A DNA stretch of 6,518 nucleotides from Deltaproteobacteria bacterium (GTDB lineage Bacteria; Desulfobacterota; UBA8473). A program made the position numbers and the translations under genes. Of this stretch, positions 5,846-6,518 are shown piece after piece. Under the pieces are notes generated by a model. It searched no databases, was not told the DNA's origin, and saw only the letters and a list, made by a program, of their open reading frames with translations. The stretch covers positions 1 to 6,518 of the forward strand of contig JAUXHQ010000116.1 of NCBI GenBank assembly GCA_030621455.1, written 5' to 3'. Every line of letters begins with the position of its first letter. Positions within the stretch are counted from its first letter, which is position 1.

Positions 5846-6518
5846 TTATTCCCCTTCTTCTCTTATATCACAACGCAAACACCGTCTTGCCTCAGCCATA
5901 GCATCCCCTTTGGTCAAGGTCGACTCTATTTCTGAAAAATTCCCCATCCTTTTTAAGACCGGCAACTGCTCGACTTTGACCCGCTTTTGAACTGCCAGGG
6001 AAGCCAATTCTTCTTCGGTAAAATCAACGGGTTCTACATTCTCTGCGGGAAACTTCACCTTGTGTTCCCTCTCCAGAGACTTTCCCCTCAGATAGCGATC
6101 AATGGATTCTGCGGCAACCTTTCCTGACTCCACCGCCGCTGCCACAGTGAATGGGCCGGTTACCACATCGCCGCCTGCAAATACACCTTGCCGGGCAGTC
6201 GATAAGGTGTCGAGATCAACTATAATAGCGCCCTTTTTTGATAGGTTCAATTCACGTAAACCCTTAGAAAAAGTTAAATCCGGTCTCTGGCCGATTGCAG
6301 GAATCACGGTATCCGCATCAATTGTAAACTCCGATCCTTCGATAGGGACCGGACGCGACCGTCCGCTTGCATCTATCTCTCCCAATTTCATCCTGATACA
6401 TGTGATGCCCTGAACCTTTTCCCCGTTGGTTACCACACGTACAGGGGCGGCCAAGAATTTGATCTCAACTCCTTCTCTTAAGGCTTCTTCTATCTCATCC
6501 GCAATAGCGGGCATCTCC
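5846..6518 (-). CDS. GltD-like FAD/NAD(P)-dependent oxidoreductase, C-terminal part (runs off the window)
   Basis: This is the 3' part of a two-dinucleotide-binding-domain flavoprotein resembling the small subunit of glutamate synthase (GltD), a module that moves electrons between NAD(P)H and iron-sulfur partners. The reading frame stays open to the window edge. The Met codon at 6512-6514 is internal, because the text around it (MPAIADEIEEALREGVEI) is the mid-protein segment preceding the second half of the NAD(P)-binding domain. Counting from that Met, VIPAIGQRPDL (70-80) and GVFAGGDVVTGP (110-121) are the usual NAD- and FAD-contact motifs, followed by the AAAVESGKVAAESIDRYL helix. The protein ends in RCLRCD (Cys212 and Cys215), common in this group. 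Its stop lies two bases before the dehydrogenase-like gene, so the pair very likely forms one complex in which this subunit is the pyridine-nucleotide port. The N-terminal FAD site, and any NuoF- or HdrA-like fusion, lie outside the window. Confidence 0.85.
   Translation of the reverse strand, partial: EMPAIADEIEEALREGVEIKFLAAPVRVVTNGEKVQGITCIRMKLGEIDASGRSRPVPIEGSEFTIDADTVIPAIGQRPDLTFSKGLRELNLSKKGAIIVDLDTLSTARQGVFAGGDVVTGPFTVAAAVESGKVAAESIDRYLRGKSLEREHKVKFPAENVEPVDFTEEELASLAVQKRVKVEQLPVLKRMGNFSEIESTLTKGDAMAEARRCLRCDIREEGE

Noticed and set aside
5846..6514. Complete 222-residue protein starting at the Met codon at 6512-6514
   Set aside because: The frame stays open upstream to the window edge and the text is the middle of a GltD-like flavoprotein, so this is a partial gene and not a start.

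Overview
The window looks like part of the genome of a strictly anaerobic, hydrocarbon-using bacterium. The evidence is a glycyl radical enzyme of the fumarate-adding (X-succinate synthase) family next to a NuoG-like, iron-sulfur-rich molybdopterin oxidoreductase annotated here as formate-dehydrogenase-like. A sulfate-reducing or syntrophic member of the Desulfobacterota (Desulfatibacillum- or Smithella-like) would fit. That placement is an inference from gene content and a possible sigma-54 promoter, not from any marker gene.

Layout. Positions 1-210 are a non-coding leader with repeat half-sites at 47-120, a good sigma-54 (-24/-12) promoter candidate at 142-157 and a strong Shine-Dalgarno at 196-204. 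Positions 211-2709 (+) hold a complete 832-residue catalytic subunit of an alkylsuccinate/benzylsuccinate synthase type enzyme, with catalytic Cys469, a probable fumarate-binding Arg484 and glycyl radical Gly807. Positions 2710-2807 hold two hairpins, the second a likely terminator. Positions 2808-3040 (-) hold a broken rhodanese-domain remnant with two frame breaks. Positions 3078-5843 (-) encode a 921-residue formate-dehydrogenase-like alpha subunit. Positions 5846-6518 (-) are the 3' part of a GltD-like FAD/NAD(P) oxidoreductase that runs off the window, two bases upstream of the dehydrogenase gene and clearly in the same operon.

The two transcription units converge on the 2710-3077 interval. 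In a plausible joint picture, the glycyl radical enzyme activates a hydrocarbon by adding it to fumarate, and the flavin plus molybdopterin module handles electrons (NAD(P)H, ferredoxin or formate) from its oxidation. The sequence does not prove this functional link.

The most notable points are: a catalytic subunit with no small-subunit genes beside it and apparently its own sigma-54 promoter; a formate-dehydrogenase-like protein that keeps the Mo/W-ligand Cys-His pair but has Ala where formate dehydrogenases carry their catalytic Arg; and a decayed rhodanese gene at the junction of two blocks of different base composition. I found no tRNA, rRNA, CRISPR array or insertion sequence.
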